Positions 49,861 through 59,950 of a DNA stretch of 64,000 bases are shown piece by piece. The stretch lies in contig JAYKAV010003066.1 of NCBI GenBank assembly GCA_035582835.1, positions 1,670,122-1,734,121 of the forward strand, given 5' to 3'. The notes beneath the pieces are model-generated. The model was not told the DNA's origin. It made no database searches and worked only from the letters and a program-made list of their open reading frames with translations. Numbering within the stretch: the first letter of the stretch is position 1; each line of letters starts with the position of its first letter. The translations under genes were made by a program, and so were the position numbers. The stretch is from Phoebastria nigripes (Eukaryota > Chordata > Aves > Procellariiformes > Diomedeidae).

Positions 49861-52800
49861 CTAGGCCCCCCTTTTCTATTATCTGTTATTTTTGAAAGCT
49901 ACTTTTTTGTTATCAACTTAGTTCCTAATCTTTATTGTTTTACAGAAGAAAAAATATGTACAACCTATGCTTAAGGAGTTACCAGAATGCTTTTGTGCCT
50001 GTGAACATTTGGCTATTCCTAACTACAAGTACACAGCACACATGCTGTAACTGATAAACTCTGTCTTCTACAAAGTCAAGATGACAGTGCCTATGACAGG
50101 TGTTTTTAATCTTAATACAAGCATTTCATTCTCCCCATTAGATTTAAAGGATTTCTTTTTCTTTTTACTTTTAAAAGGCAGGAGACTTCATTTAGGTTTG
50201 GAAATGACCTACAAGTAGTTGCTTTTCCTCAATATGCTTCAAGTTCTACGACTGTGCAGGGAGGGAAAATAAGCCATAAAGTTAAATGCTGAGTATACAA
50301 AGAGAAGAACAACTATTTTTAAATTTTCTCTTGCAGCACTGGAGGAAGCCAGTGGGAATCAATGCCAGCTCTCCACTGAGTTTCGCTTAAACTCTGGAGT
50401 TTGAGGTTTTGGGTTTCAGACGGTTGTGCACTTTGAAGAGCCAATATTAGTATAAGCATCTGACACAGGGAATCAAAAAATCTCTTTCTGATACCTATAC
50501 AAACCTCAGTTGCAGTCAAGGATTGTCAAGGTACAATGAGAGCTACCCCGCAGCTCCAACAGAACAGCAAGTCTCAGCCACTATGCCAAGGCTCCAAGCT
50601 CAGCTAACAAAACACTAAGCACACAAACATAATTTATCCATTTTATCGGGGGTTATCACCTGTGGCTTCGGCACTCTTTCGCGAGGCATAAGAATAATCT
50701 TGCCTGGAGCATTCAGCAAGATACAGACTAAAAAGGTAGAGAGGCAGAGAAAGAAAAGACCAACCCAGCAGACAACTGACAGGCAAGAGGTAGACACGAG
50801 AAAATAATACAACTGAGTTGTCAGGACATCCCTGCCGAGCAACTTAGCCAGCATGTCTGTGATTCAGGGTGCAGTTTCAGAGTTATCATAAGCCCATCTG
50901 AGCTCACTCTCCTTTCTGCCCTTGGCCCTCTACTTTCAGAAGAAATGTCCCCCTCACACTCATTTCCATTGCATCAGCACTTGCAGCTGCACGGCGAGTC
51001 AGATCGACAGACTAACTCCGCAACACAAGGAAAAAACAGCAAGTTTCCAGCAGAATCTGTAAGCTGATCTGCGTCATCACAAGGCTGCACGACAGCAAAG
51101 TGGACAGCAGAAAAGTGGTGAGAACGCACTGCCAGGGCAAGGGAGAGGCCAGGACTATCCAGAGAAAGGCTGCAGTTACATTTCCCTGAGCTGATCATGA
51201 AACGGAGAGGTCAGTTCTTTATGAAGTGGAGATGGCAACACTTCCCAGGGGGGAGAAAAAAAAAAAAGGGAAAATAGACCTAATATTTTGATTGTACAGC
51301 TCAGAAGAAATACCTGGTCAAGTATGTCAGACAATAAAAATAAGCAAAAATTACTTTGATTTGGCTTCTACTAAATGAAGTAAAATTTAATACTTCTTTT
51401 AGAGGCTCTTTCTCAGAATAGGGGATGTGAAGTACACACAATTCTTATTTTAAAACATTACTATTGAATCCTAAACGGTCTTCAGGTTTTGATAAACAAC
51501 ATTTTTTCCCACAATTAATTTGCTCATTAATACAACAACCTGTACCGTTAACGTTACGTAAATGTTCACGTTCTAGTGGTTACATTCCCCATGATTTCTT
51601 TGATCTAGAGCTTAAGCAACATACTGATACCCCTAGACAGATATTTAGATACTCTTAGGTATGCTGAAAGAAGATAAAATATTTATTACTGAAAGTAGTA
51701 ATTCTTGCAAGAATCTCTTCCCAAATATCAAACGAAATGAAGTTGTAATCTGTGACAGAAATGGCCCTTCCTGAAAAACACCTCTGAGCTCTCTACAGAA
51801 GACTACTTTTAATTTGATTGAATACTTGTGAAAATGCACTTTAAAAACATGACTGGACATTCCATGCAATTATTAACCCTTTTCTGCGATAAAAAGCTGA
51901 AAAACAACATCCTTTATAACAACAACATCCTCTAGTGTTTCTTTATTCTCACTTTCCATTTTGTACTTTCCTTCGAGCATACAGAGAAAAGATTCCTCTC
52001 CAAGGACAGGGATTGTATAAACTGACATCTTGCCTACAAGTTCATATAGAAGCATTTTCTCAATCATACGTATAATCTATTAAAGTAACATTCTTTAAAA
52101 ATCCAGAGAATCTTAAAGTTGATTATTGTGAGTGTTATACCCAAGTATGTATCGAGGATATACTGCAAAGACCAGAAATGATTTCACTATGGTGACTCCC
52201 ATTAATATGTATTATTTGTCACCACAAGAAATAATGTTTTCTAATACTTGGGAAGCAGAGAAAACTTCTTCACAGACTTCTGTGCTGTCGTGAGTATATT
52301 ACTTCTATTGGCTTTTAGTTAACTTCACTCTTTCTACACTGAACTGCAGCCACAGGACATACAAAGCAATAAGCCACAGAATGCATTCAGGTTATCTATA
52401 TACACATGGAAGGCAGTGAACTCCTTCTCAAGTCCCTGAAGTTTTACAAAATAACATTGAAAAATTAAATATTTTATATATAATTTTTCAGTGTTAATTA
52501 TACATAGGATGCTTATGTTTGTGATCTTTAGAAATAACTGATCAACTTCCATGTGGCAACCCTGGCTGGGTAATGCTATTAGTTAGAAAGTAAATTTTTT
52601 ACTTCTCTTTTGGCCAAGAAATCCCTTAGAAACTGTTTTTTGTTGTTGTTGTTTTGGTTTTGTGTTGGGGGTTTTTTTAAATACATGTTAAACTAAGTCA
52701 TGTAAATGTACAGGAAACAAAATGCGAAGTATTACACATATACTGTGAGAGGTTCATATACATTCATATTTTAAAAGTATATAATCATGCTTTTGAAGTC

Positions 52801-53696
52801 TACTATAAAGCATATACAGAAAGGTTAGAATTCAGGTGGAACCTTACACCTTCATCTATTCGCTTTTCAGTTTCATATTCATTTTCCTAAATTTTGCATT
52901 CTCAAAGTTTTGAACTGATTTATCTAGCAACCTTTCTCATTCCCCATGGAAAATAAGCAACAAAAATTTTCTTATATGCTTATACTTCAGAAATGCAATT
53001 ATTTGACCAAAACTTACTTAAATTAAAGTTTCTTCAGAACAGGTTGTAACAGCAGTATGGTAGGAAACAGTTCAACTTCTTCCTCTCTCTTCTCCTTTTA
53101 AAAATACATAAATATGAGCATAGCAATGGTTGTGGTGACCTCAGTGCACTCATGTTAGTAAGATATGAGCGAGCTGTTCTACATCACTAAACAGTCATGA
53201 TAAAAAAATCTCTCCAAAGTACAAAACTATGAATCCATAGGCAAACCTTCAATAATTGTACTTTCTACAAGATTTTCTGCTTCTAAAATTTTGAGATTAA
53301 GCAAGCATTATACTAATATACAAAGAGAAGGAAAGGGATTTTAAGTGTAGACAACCTGCTATATCCAATCGCAAAATTATTCTTAAGCATGATTAAAAAA
53401 ATCTAAGGATATTTACAAAAATCCATAAAAAATCCAAGTTTAATTTTACTCATCTCTATTACTTAAATGTGATCTCTCTTCAGCCCCACTGTAACTGGAG
53501 CGCTACACTTTCTCTACACTCTCATACACTGGTTCCAAACGGGCTTCTCATCTTTTATCTACCAAGGTAATTACTTCATAGCTGTATGCATCACCTATGA
53601 ACCACTGCACTCCCTGTATAGAGTGTATTTGGAATTTGTCTACCACATTTCTCAGCATAGGCTATAAATAGACTTTTGGAGAAAAGAAAGAAAAAA
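49861..53696. other. Intergenic, AT-rich, no gene recognised
   Basis: This is AT-rich sequence with only short chance open frames. I recognise no repeat family apart from short T- and A-rich tracts (for example 52638-52680). Confidence 0.5.
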
Positions 53697-54136
53697 NNNN
53701 NNNNNNNNNNNNNNNNNNNNNNNNNNNNNNNNNNNNNNNNNNNNNNNNNNNNNNNNNNNNNNNNNNNNNNNNNNNNNNNNNNNNNNNNNNNNNNNNNNNN
53801 NNNNNNNNNNNNNNNNNNNNNNNNNNNNNNNNNNNNNNNNNNNNNNNNNNNNNNNNNNNNNNNNNNNNNNNNNNNNNNNNNNNNNNNNNNNNNNNNNNNN
53901 NNNNNNNNNNNNNNNNNNNNNNNNNNNNNNNNNNNNNNNNNNNNNNNNNNNNNNNNNNNNNNNNNNNNNNNNNNNNNNNNNNNNNNNNNNNNNNNNNNNN
54001 NNNNNNNNNNNNNNNNNNNNNNNNNNNNNNNNNNNNNNNNNNNNNNNNNNNNNNNNNNNNNNNNNNNNNNNNNNNNNNNNNNNNNNNNNNNNNNNNNNNN
54101 NNNNNNNNNNNNNNNNNNNNNNNNNNNNNNNNNNNN
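53697..54136. other. Assembly gap (440 N) in a GA-rich repeat
   Basis: The gap is flanked on the left by A/G-rich sequence (GAAAAGAAAGAAAAAA) and on the right by a tandem GA-rich minisatellite. It almost certainly spans an unresolved purine repeat whose true length is unknown. Confidence 0.97.
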
Positions 54137-54234
54137 GAAGAAGGAAGGAAGAAGGAAGGAAGAAGGAAGGAAGAAGGAAGGAAGAAGGAAGGAAGAAGGA
54201 AGGAAGAAGGAAGGAAGAAGGAAGGAAGAAGAAG
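54137..54234. repeat. GA-rich minisatellite, 11-bp unit
   Basis: Nearly nine copies of GAAGAAGGAAG run out of the assembly gap. The strand is pure purine. Long open frames across the gap are artefacts of this repeat and the Ns. Confidence 0.93.
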
Positions 54235-54815
54235 TAGAATTGTCTTCTTTACATCTAAGGTATGTAATTACATTTTTCTCAGGCAGGAGCGGCCCACAGG
54301 GTTCAGAGCGGGAAGGAACTGCAATTATCTGAAATACCTGCACTGTAAGTAAACTTTCTTCGTGTTTGCCCCTGCTACTATCTCGTTTCCCAACCAAGCC
54401 ACCTCCAAAGGAAACCTGAAGTTAGAACTACACAGTACTGACCCCAAAGGGTCCCTGTGCTAAAGAACAGGAATGAGTAAGACGGTAGCACACAACACTC
54501 AGGGCTTTGATAAAATGCCCCAGTGACCTAATACGCAGTACAATTTCTGGAGACTGCAGACCTCTGTATTTGCTTCGTACTCTAACGTATGAAATGGAAT
54601 TAGTAACAATTTCAACTGAAGTTATTTCACAGAGTATCCAAAGGCTAAATTATAGCATTAGGCATATTTCAAACAAATTCTTTCACTGGTAAATTTTGAA
54701 GTGCTTCACTTGCATTTCTTTCTTATGTCAAAAAAGAATGATCACCATTTGAACTCAGAAGTATTCATCCTTCTCCTCAGCATCTATAATAGGTCATCTG
54801 AAAGGGAAACAATAA

Positions 54816-55397
54816 ATCCCCAATCTGATCTGTCTATTGGTGTCCTACAGCTCCTTAGAGAAATTAGTTAAATCAGTTCAGATTCCAGCAGATCCTCCTA
54901 CACATCTTAAGGATCTCAAACTAGCACTGTGTAAGGGAATGGTGAAAGAATACTTAGTCTTGACAAAAAAATACACACCAGAAATTTCCTTCAACTTCCA
55001 TGAGGCTTTTACAAAATTCTGTACTAAGAGAAACTGGGAAGTGCCCATCGTATCTGGATTTAAAGAGATTCGATGCCCTAACATCAAGGCAACTTGCAAA
55101 GTTCACCTCCAAGAGTTATAAAGTACACTTTGACAGCTGTAAATCAAGATTAAAGAATCAAGTAGTCAGTTAGCAAAAAAATACATAGAGAAACAGCATC
55201 AAGCCTTGATGATGGATTCCCAGAAATTTGAAGAAGTTAACTGGTACACAGCAGTGAGAAACAAGTATCTGTCAGAAGTGAGACATCGAACAGTAAAGGT
55301 GACACCACTTCCAATTCAAACACATCCTTCCTTGATTTCTTCCTTTTATTCAAATAGCATAAGGCATCTTTTTAACCAAATGACGTGCCAAGAGTGA
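54816..55397 (+). other. Unassigned protein-like open segment (possible gene relic)
   Basis: Two open stretches in the same plus-strand frame, 54816-55118 (101 codons) and 55143-55397 (85 codons), are separated only by a 24-bp interval with three clustered stops (55119, 55131, 55140). In DNA this AT-rich, stops would be expected every 15 codons or so. The translation looks globular, with motifs such as LKDLKLALCKGMVKEYLVL in the first part and QKFEEVNWYTAVRNKYLSEV in the second. I do not recognise the family. There is no ATG at the start of the first stretch (first in-frame ATG near 54939), though a TCCTACAG acceptor-like sequence lies at 54843-54850. It could be a decayed retrocopy, an exon of an unknown gene, or chance. 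Confidence 0.25.
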
Positions 55398-56229
55398 TGA
55401 AATGATAGCAGAGGAGAAAAGCAGCTTTTATACGAAGAAAGACTACACTAGCAGAGCCTTAATAGTCAAGTGCTCTCCTTTAGATTTATCTATAGTCACT
55501 CCTAGGAAAAAAAAAAAAAACCATTCTAGAGTTCTAGTCTGGACCCCATGAAAGGAAACGAAGGGCACTGGACCCTAGAGGCATAGGGTGGGTTTGGTCC
55601 CGTGTGAGAGGACCCTGCAAGAAAGCTGCCTATTAAGAGCAGCACTGAGAAGTCACCCAAGTGTAGGGCTTTAAATGCTTTTTCCCTTCCTTTCAGAAAT
55701 CCTCTTGAAACACACACAAGAATGTCAGACACAGGCTTCAGTGAAAACAATCTGAAGCTCTTAGGTAGGAGCTTACACCTGGAGGTTCTTTATTATTATT
55801 TATTTTACACTATCACCTTCATATTCTAAGCCAATACTTACAACAGCTTAAGTCTAGGCATAATTTAGCCACAGGAGAATGAGACCTTCCTTGTGCTACC
55901 TCCACTTAAAATCTATACTCCTGCTGAATTATAAAGTACTTANGGTTTTTGAGCAGTTAATATGCAAATAGCACAAAAGCAAGCATGCTGAATAACAGTG
56001 CACAAATTCCTGTTTTCCATGTTTTCCCTCATTTACATTTGATGTGTTTTTCTGAAGCAGATGGGAAATTTAGACTAACCTGCTTTCATAGGCTGATGAC
56101 TGGAATGTTGAAGTATTCAGAGCAGAACTCCAGGATAGTTTTGCATCTCCTGTTGCCAAAGATACTTAAAAGACAGTATGTTGAACATGAAAGGTTTTGT
56201 TCTTGATTTGGAAAAAAAGAAAAATGGCC
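55398..56229. other. Spacer between the open segment and CHAMP1 3' end
   Basis: This is AT-rich sequence with alternative minus-strand polyadenylation signals (TTTATT on the plus strand near 55790 and 55799), which could give a longer CHAMP1 3' UTR. Nothing else is recognised. Confidence 0.4.
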
Positions 56230-57018
56230 AATGCCAGGTTGGGTTTCTTTTTATTGTTAAAAGATTAAAGCATAACATTTCACCAAATACAAGAAATTTA
56301 GGGGTTTTCTGACATTACAAACATGTGAATCATCAAGAGAAAGTGTTGAGCTATACATAGTCTGACGTTAATCCATCAATTTAATGTATATTAGTACATG
56401 CTTAAAACATGGCCAAAATACAGAATCACAAAGTAAGTACCTTGATGCTTCTAAATCTGAGACAAGTCAGTCAGAGAATTGAGTGCAATACATTTCCAAC
56501 AAATGACTACACACTCAATTACAACCTCAGGGCACAGTTATTCCAGAAGGATTGGTAGTTTCTCATGCCTGGCTCATTCACATTCAGTTTGGTGAGAATT
56601 TTAATTTTGAGAATTTGATAAAAACATTTTGAAAAATACGACATTTAACAAATGTGAAAAAACAAGTTCAGTCTTCACAGGAATATATGGATTGCTTGCC
56701 ACTCCAGTCCTTAATTGCCTGTATGTTTACAAATCTTTACAAAACTAATTTGTATCCATTTTGGTTTCAAAAACATAGTACATCTGAAAAATAAAATATG
56801 ACTCTACTGATGGGTAATACAAAGACATGAACACGTATTTAAAATCACTGTCGAAAGTAAATCATTTCAGTAATACAGCTATAAGACAAGTTAAACATAG
56901 TACAATAAACCATGCATCTTCTGACTTGTCAGATCAGCTAAACTACTTGGTTAACATACAGCAATACTTTTGAACACTTCTGTAAATTCAGCTTTTCTAG
57001 CACAAGGAAAAAAACAGA
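56230..57018 (-). other. CHAMP1: CHAMP1 3' untranslated region (inferred)
   Basis: This AT-rich sequence follows the CHAMP1 stop on the minus strand. The first canonical AATAAA in sense lies at 56250-56255 (TTTATT on plus). Weaker ATTAAA-type signals occur near 56600 and 56380. The 3' end is inferred from the signal only. Confidence 0.5.
56250..56255 (-). terminator. CHAMP1: Candidate CHAMP1 polyadenylation signal (AATAAA)
   Basis: It is the first canonical hexamer downstream of the CHAMP1 stop on the minus strand, about 765 nt after it. Confidence 0.45.
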
Positions 57019-59889
57019 TTAAATTTGTTCTTCAAGTGGTTCAAGGCTGTCCAAGTGTTTTTTAGGTGTATCATCACTATGACGGCTTTGGCAATGGGTT
57101 AAATGTTTCTTAAAGCCTCGGGGAAAATTTGATTCAAAATTACAACGTGGACACTTCAACAAACTTTGACCATGAGCAGCAACATGGTTTTTAAGAAGAG
57201 ACTCCAAGAGAAAAGCTTTGCCACATATTTTACATTTGTATGGGCTTTGAACATTATGCTTGTTAACTAAATGGTGCAAGACAGCACCTTTTTTCATTGC
57301 ACGACAGCAACAAATTTTGCAATAATACTTTCCCTTGCCACGCTTCATATATTTTGCTATTTCTTCCTCAGAGATGAAAGCCTCTTTCTCTTCAGTAAAC
57401 TGCAGCACACACTGTGGCTGCATGGGAGTAGCTGCATCTATTTTGCTCTCTTTGCCATAATCAGATGACTCCATATCATACTGCTCTTGGTCACTGTTCG
57501 ATTCTTGCTCCTTTATCTCCATCGAGTCCATCTCTGTTTTTCCACACTCACTGCTATTTAGTTCAGAATCTGAGTTCTCCTGGTTTTCCTTCTTGGGCTT
57601 CTTTTTTGGGCATGAATATAACACGTCTTCTGGTGATTCTTTGGCTAATATTGATTGTTCATCCGGTGAGAATAAATCATCCAGTGGTTTCTGATCATCT
57701 AAACTGTGAGAAAGAAAGTCACTCTCACCAGACTCACTAGGTGTCTGGGGCTCGGAGGAAAAACCCGGAGCAGACTTGTGAGGCTCGGAAAACAGGATGT
57801 TCTTCTGGATTTCAGAAGATACAGTAGTTTCAGCATGTCTCTGGACATCAGAGGATAAAGCAGCAGCAGGTTTCTGCATCTCAGAAAATACAGCATGCTT
57901 CTGAACATCAGGGGAAACAGCAGATTTCTGGGAGTCAGTAAAAAGAGCTTGTTTGGGGGTCTCAGGAGAAACAGAAGGAGTAGGTTTCTGGGACTCAGTA
58001 AAGAGGCCATGTTTCTGAATTTCAGGAGAAACAGATTTCTGAGATTCTGGAAAGGAAGTAGGCTCCTGAACTTCAGAGGAAATGGGAGCAAGTTTCTGGG
58101 CTTCAGAAAATAGGGTGTGCTTCTGGACTTCAGAAGAAACAAGAGCTGATTTCTGGGCTTCAGAACATAGGACATGTTTTTGGCCTTCAGTAGAAACAGC
58201 AGAAGTAGACACCTGATTCTGGGGCTCAGAAAAGACACCACGTTTCTGGACATCAGTAGAAACAGTAGGATTAGATTTACGAGACTCTGGGAACAGAGCT
58301 CTTTTCCGAGGTTCAGGGAAATGAGCCCGTTTCTGAACCTCAGAGGAAGCAGCAGAGGTGGATTTCTGAGTTTCAGAAAAAAACATAGATTTCCGGGACT
58401 CAGAGAGTTTCCAAGATTCAGGAGATACCGAAGCACCAGGCTTACGGACCTCAGGAAAGAAAGAAGGCTTCCAAGAGTCAGAGGAAACGGTGTGACTAGA
58501 CTTTCGAAGCTCAGGAGAAACAGGGGGAGAATGCTTCCACGTGTCAGGGGACAGAACAGGTTTCCAGCCTTCAGGGTAAACAGATGAGATGGGTTTCCAT
58601 GGCTCAGAAGAAACAAGAGTAGACTTCTGGGATTCAGAAAAGGACGTAGACTTCCACGAGTCAGAAACAAGCCTCCTAGGCTCTGGCGACACAACGGGGC
58701 CAGGCCTTCGGGACTCAGGGGCAGACCTCCGGGATTCTACAGACACCGACATGGCAGGCTTTGGAGCCCAGGGAGAAACCGTGGAAGACTTCTGCACCTC
58801 GTGAGGCGTAGATCTCCAGGGCTCAGGGGAAACAGTCGGACCAGGTCTCCATGACTCTGGCGAAACTGCAGGAGCAGGCCTCCGGGTTTCAGGAGAAGAA
58901 GCTGAAGCAGGCCTACGCATTTGAGAAGGATGCCTCCGGGGCTCAGGAGACCCAGCTGGGGCATACCTTCGTGGTTCAGGGGACACCGCTGGAGTAGGTT
59001 TCTTTGGCTCTGGCGACACAGCTGGGGAGTATCTGCGGGGCTCTGGAGACACAGCGGGAGAATGGCGACGGGGCTCTGGTGATACAGCAGGGGAATGCCG
59101 ACGGGGCTCTGGAGACATTGCTGGGGAATGCCGACGGGGCTCTGGAGACACAGCTGGGGAATGCCGACGGGGCTCTGGAGACACAGCTGGGGCTGGCTTC
59201 TGTGGGTCAGGGGACACAGCAGGAGACAGCTTCTGTAGATCAGGGGACACAGCAGGGGATGGCTTCTGTGGGTCAGGGGACACAGCAGGGGACGGCTTCT
59301 CTGAGTCTGGGGATACAGCTGAGGCTAACTTCTCTGGATCTGGAGACGTGGCCTGGGTTGACTTTTCTGGATCTGGGGATGTGGCCTGGGCTGACTTCTC
59401 TGGCTCTGAGGAAGTCACCTGAGCCGACTTCTGGGGCTCTGGGGACACTGATGATTTCTGAAGTTTGGGGGAAACAACAGGTTCAGACTTGGGGAGTTCA
59501 GGAGAAAGGGCAGGTTTGCGCGACTCAGGGGAAAGGGTAGGTTTCTGTGGCTCCAATGTGACACTTTTTTTGGAGGAATCTGAATCTCCTTCTACCTGTT
59601 CTTTCCGCTCCTCATTCCACTTCTCAGGTGCTGCATGTTGTGCAGTGATGTGATAATATACGTTGCAATACATCTTGCTGGTAAAGAAACATTTGTGGCA
59701 GTGAAACAGTTTTGCACTTTTTTGATAAAATATAAGTTTACCCAAACCAGCAGCATCCATTTCATCACAATACTCTGGGTGTATGGTACCCATATGAATT
59801 TGTATGTTTTCATAGTCCGTTCCTCTGAAGCTGCAGTGATCACACTCTAAGCGCTCGGTGGTTTTACGTAGTATCTGCAACATGTCCAT
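57019..59889 (-). CDS. CHAMP1: Chromosome alignment-maintaining phosphoprotein 1
   Basis: The protein has 956 residues encoded in one exon, against 812 in human. Two N-terminal C2H2 zinc fingers (C16-C19-H32-H37; C64-C67-H80-H85) start with the highly conserved RLECDHCSFRGTDYEN. A long central region of SPE-type repeats follows (PxVSPEPRR, WKP and FSExQK motifs), rich in Ser-Pro sites, and then an acidic stretch. Three C-terminal C2H2 fingers (beginning YYCKICCCRAMKKG, YKCKICGKAFLLES and LKCPRCNFESNFPRG) are nearly identical to human. In human, CHAMP1 acts at kinetochores and spindle in chromosome alignment, binds MAD2L2 through the central region, and works with POGZ/HP1 in heterochromatin and DNA repair. 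The start is ATG 59889 (A at -3, G at +4); an in-frame TGA at 59946-59944 in the same exon excludes an upstream start. The extra length relative to human sits in the central repeats. Confidence 0.97.
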   Translation of the reverse strand: MDMLQILRKTTERLECDHCSFRGTDYENIQIHMGTIHPEYCDEMDAAGLGKLIFYQKSAKLFHCHKCFFTSKMYCNVYYHITAQHAAPEKWNEERKEQVEGDSDSSKKSVTLEPQKPTLSPESRKPALSPELPKSEPVVSPKLQKSSVSPEPQKSAQVTSSEPEKSAQATSPDPEKSTQATSPDPEKLASAVSPDSEKPSPAVSPDPQKPSPAVSPDLQKLSPAVSPDPQKPAPAVSPEPRRHSPAVSPEPRRHSPAMSPEPRRHSPAVSPEPRRHSPAVSPEPRRYSPAVSPEPKKPTPAVSPEPRRYAPAGSPEPRRHPSQMRRPASASSPETRRPAPAVSPESWRPGPTVSPEPWRSTPHEVQKSSTVSPWAPKPAMSVSVESRRSAPESRRPGPVVSPEPRRLVSDSWKSTSFSESQKSTLVSSEPWKPISSVYPEGWKPVLSPDTWKHSPPVSPELRKSSHTVSSDSWKPSFFPEVRKPGASVSPESWKLSESRKSMFFSETQKSTSAASSEVQKRAHFPEPRKRALFPESRKSNPTVSTDVQKRGVFSEPQNQVSTSAVSTEGQKHVLCSEAQKSALVSSEVQKHTLFSEAQKLAPISSEVQEPTSFPESQKSVSPEIQKHGLFTESQKPTPSVSPETPKQALFTDSQKSAVSPDVQKHAVFSEMQKPAAALSSDVQRHAETTVSSEIQKNILFSEPHKSAPGFSSEPQTPSESGESDFLSHSLDDQKPLDDLFSPDEQSILAKESPEDVLYSCPKKKPKKENQENSDSELNSSECGKTEMDSMEIKEQESNSDQEQYDMESSDYGKESKIDAATPMQPQCVLQFTEEKEAFISEEEIAKYMKRGKGKYYCKICCCRAMKKGAVLHHLVNKHNVQSPYKCKICGKAFLLESLLKNHVAAHGQSLLKCPRCNFESNFPRGFKKHLTHCQSRHSDDTPKKHLDSLEPLEEQI
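58985..59200 (-). repeat. CHAMP1: Coding minisatellite in CHAMP1, 33-bp unit
   Basis: Tandem 33-bp units encode the 11-residue motif SPAVSPEPRRH. Neighbouring copies are nearly identical at DNA level (plus-strand core GGAATGCCGACGGGGCTCTG), with degenerate copies on both sides. The high similarity between units suggests recent unequal exchange or slippage. Confidence 0.85.
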
Positions 59890-59950
59890 TTTTCTATGGC
59901 CAGTAACAGTTTTCACAGCACTGCACCTTTTAAAGAGCAAGCTTCAGTTC
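59890..59950 (-). other. CHAMP1: 5' UTR part of CHAMP1 coding exon and its splice acceptor
   Basis: The minus strand reads a pyrimidine-rich TTTTTTCCTTTATTGCAG ending at 59951, then exon sequence GAACTGAAGC from 59950. This is a strong 3' splice site, so the coding exon is preceded by at least one non-coding exon. The in-frame TGA lies in this 61-nt leader. Confidence 0.85.

Noticed and set aside
48569..49864. Plus-strand open frames of 86-136 codons
   Set aside because: They are antisense to a minus-strand CR1 LINE relic.
53591..54397. Open frames of 218 and 268 codons across the N gap
   Set aside because: They consist mostly of Ns and purine-repeat translation.
57699..59540. Overlapping long open frames on both strands inside CHAMP1
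   Set aside because: They are shadows of the repeat-rich CHAMP1 coding sequence in other frames, built of periodic residues without domains.
59890..59940. 17-residue N-terminal extension of CHAMP1 from TTG at 59940
   Set aside because: The human-like N-terminus begins at ATG 59889, and an in-frame TGA (59946-59944) lies just upstream in the same exon.
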